DNA from: Caryophanales bacterium UBA3668
GTDB lineage: Bacteria; Bacillota_I; Bacilli_A; RFN20; CAG-826
Length of the DNA stretch: 14,001 nt
Assembly (NCBI GenBank): GCA_002373085.1
Contig: DFJP01000003.1
Span: 1-14,001, forward strand
Direction: 5' to 3'
Shown here: one piece after another, positions 13,849-14,001 of the stretch
Layout of the letters: each line of letters opens with the position of its first letter
Numbering within the stretch: the first letter of the stretch is position 1
Made by a program: the position numbers and the translations under genes
Notes under the pieces: model-generated
Told to the model about the DNA's origin: nothing
Databases searched by the model: none
What the model saw: only the letters and a program-made list of their open reading frames with translations

Positions 13849-14001
13849 CTATCTCACTTTGGATAATGTTTCTTTAACAGCAACGCCTTTTGGTAAAAGC
13901 ACTCTAAAGATTTGGCCCTTGCCTCTTGTAGAGAACCAGCATAATCCTTCAACGGAGATATCATGTCTTAAATCGTCATCTTCGAGTTCGTATTCAAACA
14001 T
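13849..14001 (-). CDS. yqeH: Ribosome assembly GTPase YqeH, C-terminal end (partial)
   Basis: Reading the minus strand from the window edge gives 50 residues ending at TAG (plus 13849-13851). HDISVEGLCWFSTRGKGQIFRVLLPKGVAVKETLSKVR resembles the C-terminus of YqeH, a circularly permuted GTPase for small-subunit assembly, where ISGLGW and APKGV patterns are usual. The first visible codon happens to be ATG but is most likely internal. The call rests on this short tail plus the gene order yqeH-yhbY-nadD-yqeK known from B. subtilis; the GTPase domain is outside the window. Confidence 0.8.
   Translation of the reverse strand: MFEYELEDDDLRHDISVEGLCWFSTRGKGQIFRVLLPKGVAVKETLSKVR

Noticed and set aside
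1..14001. CRISPR arrays, tRNA or rRNA genes, insertion sequences, prophage
   Set aside because: I saw no regularly spaced repeats, no tRNA-like or rRNA segments and no transposase; the only recombinase is XerD, a housekeeping gene.
1..14001. Mycoplasma genetic code (TGA as Trp)
   Set aside because: dinB and yhbY end at TGA at the expected protein length, and no gene has an internal TGA.

Overview
The window is an AT-rich bacterial chromosome segment with tightly packed genes. TGA acts as a stop (it ends dinB and yhbY), so this is the standard bacterial code and not the Mycoplasma code. Gene order points to the Bacilli/Mollicutes side of the Firmicutes: nusB-xseA-xseB-dxs, xerD-deoB and yqeH-yhbY-nadD-yqeK are all Firmicutes-type clusters. 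The fusion of NadD to YqeK is a trait I associate with Mollicutes-like lineages. An uncultivated Bacilli lineage near the root of Mollicutes is my best guess; this is inference, and no marker gene here settles it.

Layout, left to right. (1) 1-2726: the 3' end of aspS, then transketolase. (2) 2736-6456: a terminator, a promoter with a palindrome at its start point, then the operon nusB-xseA-xseB-dxs, closed by a terminator that overlaps the end of dxs. (3) 6476-9873: a promoter apparently giving a leaderless dinB mRNA, dinB overlapping xerD, then deoB, closed by a terminator shared with the converging gene. (4) 9853-11560, minus strand: a two-gene ABC importer (lipoprotein and permease) with no ATPase gene beside it. 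(5) 11561-12213: a 65-base divergent promoter region and a short Crp/Fnr-family regulator. A 14-base perfect palindrome of CRP type lies between them. (6) 12214-12454: a convergent gap holding three DnaA-box-like motifs, a terminator, a 28-base site that closely matches dif, and an opposite-facing terminator. (7) 12455-14001, minus strand: nadD-yqeK fusion, yhbY and the 3' end of yqeH.

The two most informative observations are in the right part. First, the sequence at 12355-12382 looks like the chromosome dimer resolution site dif. It sits where mostly plus-strand genes meet minus-strand genes, so the window probably contains the replication terminus, with xerD about 4 kb away. Second, the Crp/Fnr-like regulator keeps the CRP-type recognition residues Arg-Glu-x3-Arg. 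The palindrome beside it has the matching TGTGA-type half-site, and it is placed to repress the regulator gene and activate the transporter genes. That makes a self-contained regulator/transporter module of unknown substrate.

Metabolically, transketolase, deoB (pentose phosphate metabolism) and dxs (isoprenoid precursors) use the pentose/triose phosphate pool. The remaining genes serve genome maintenance (xseA, xseB, dinB, xerD), transcription and ribosome functions (nusB, yhbY, yqeH), translation (aspS) and NAD synthesis (nadD).
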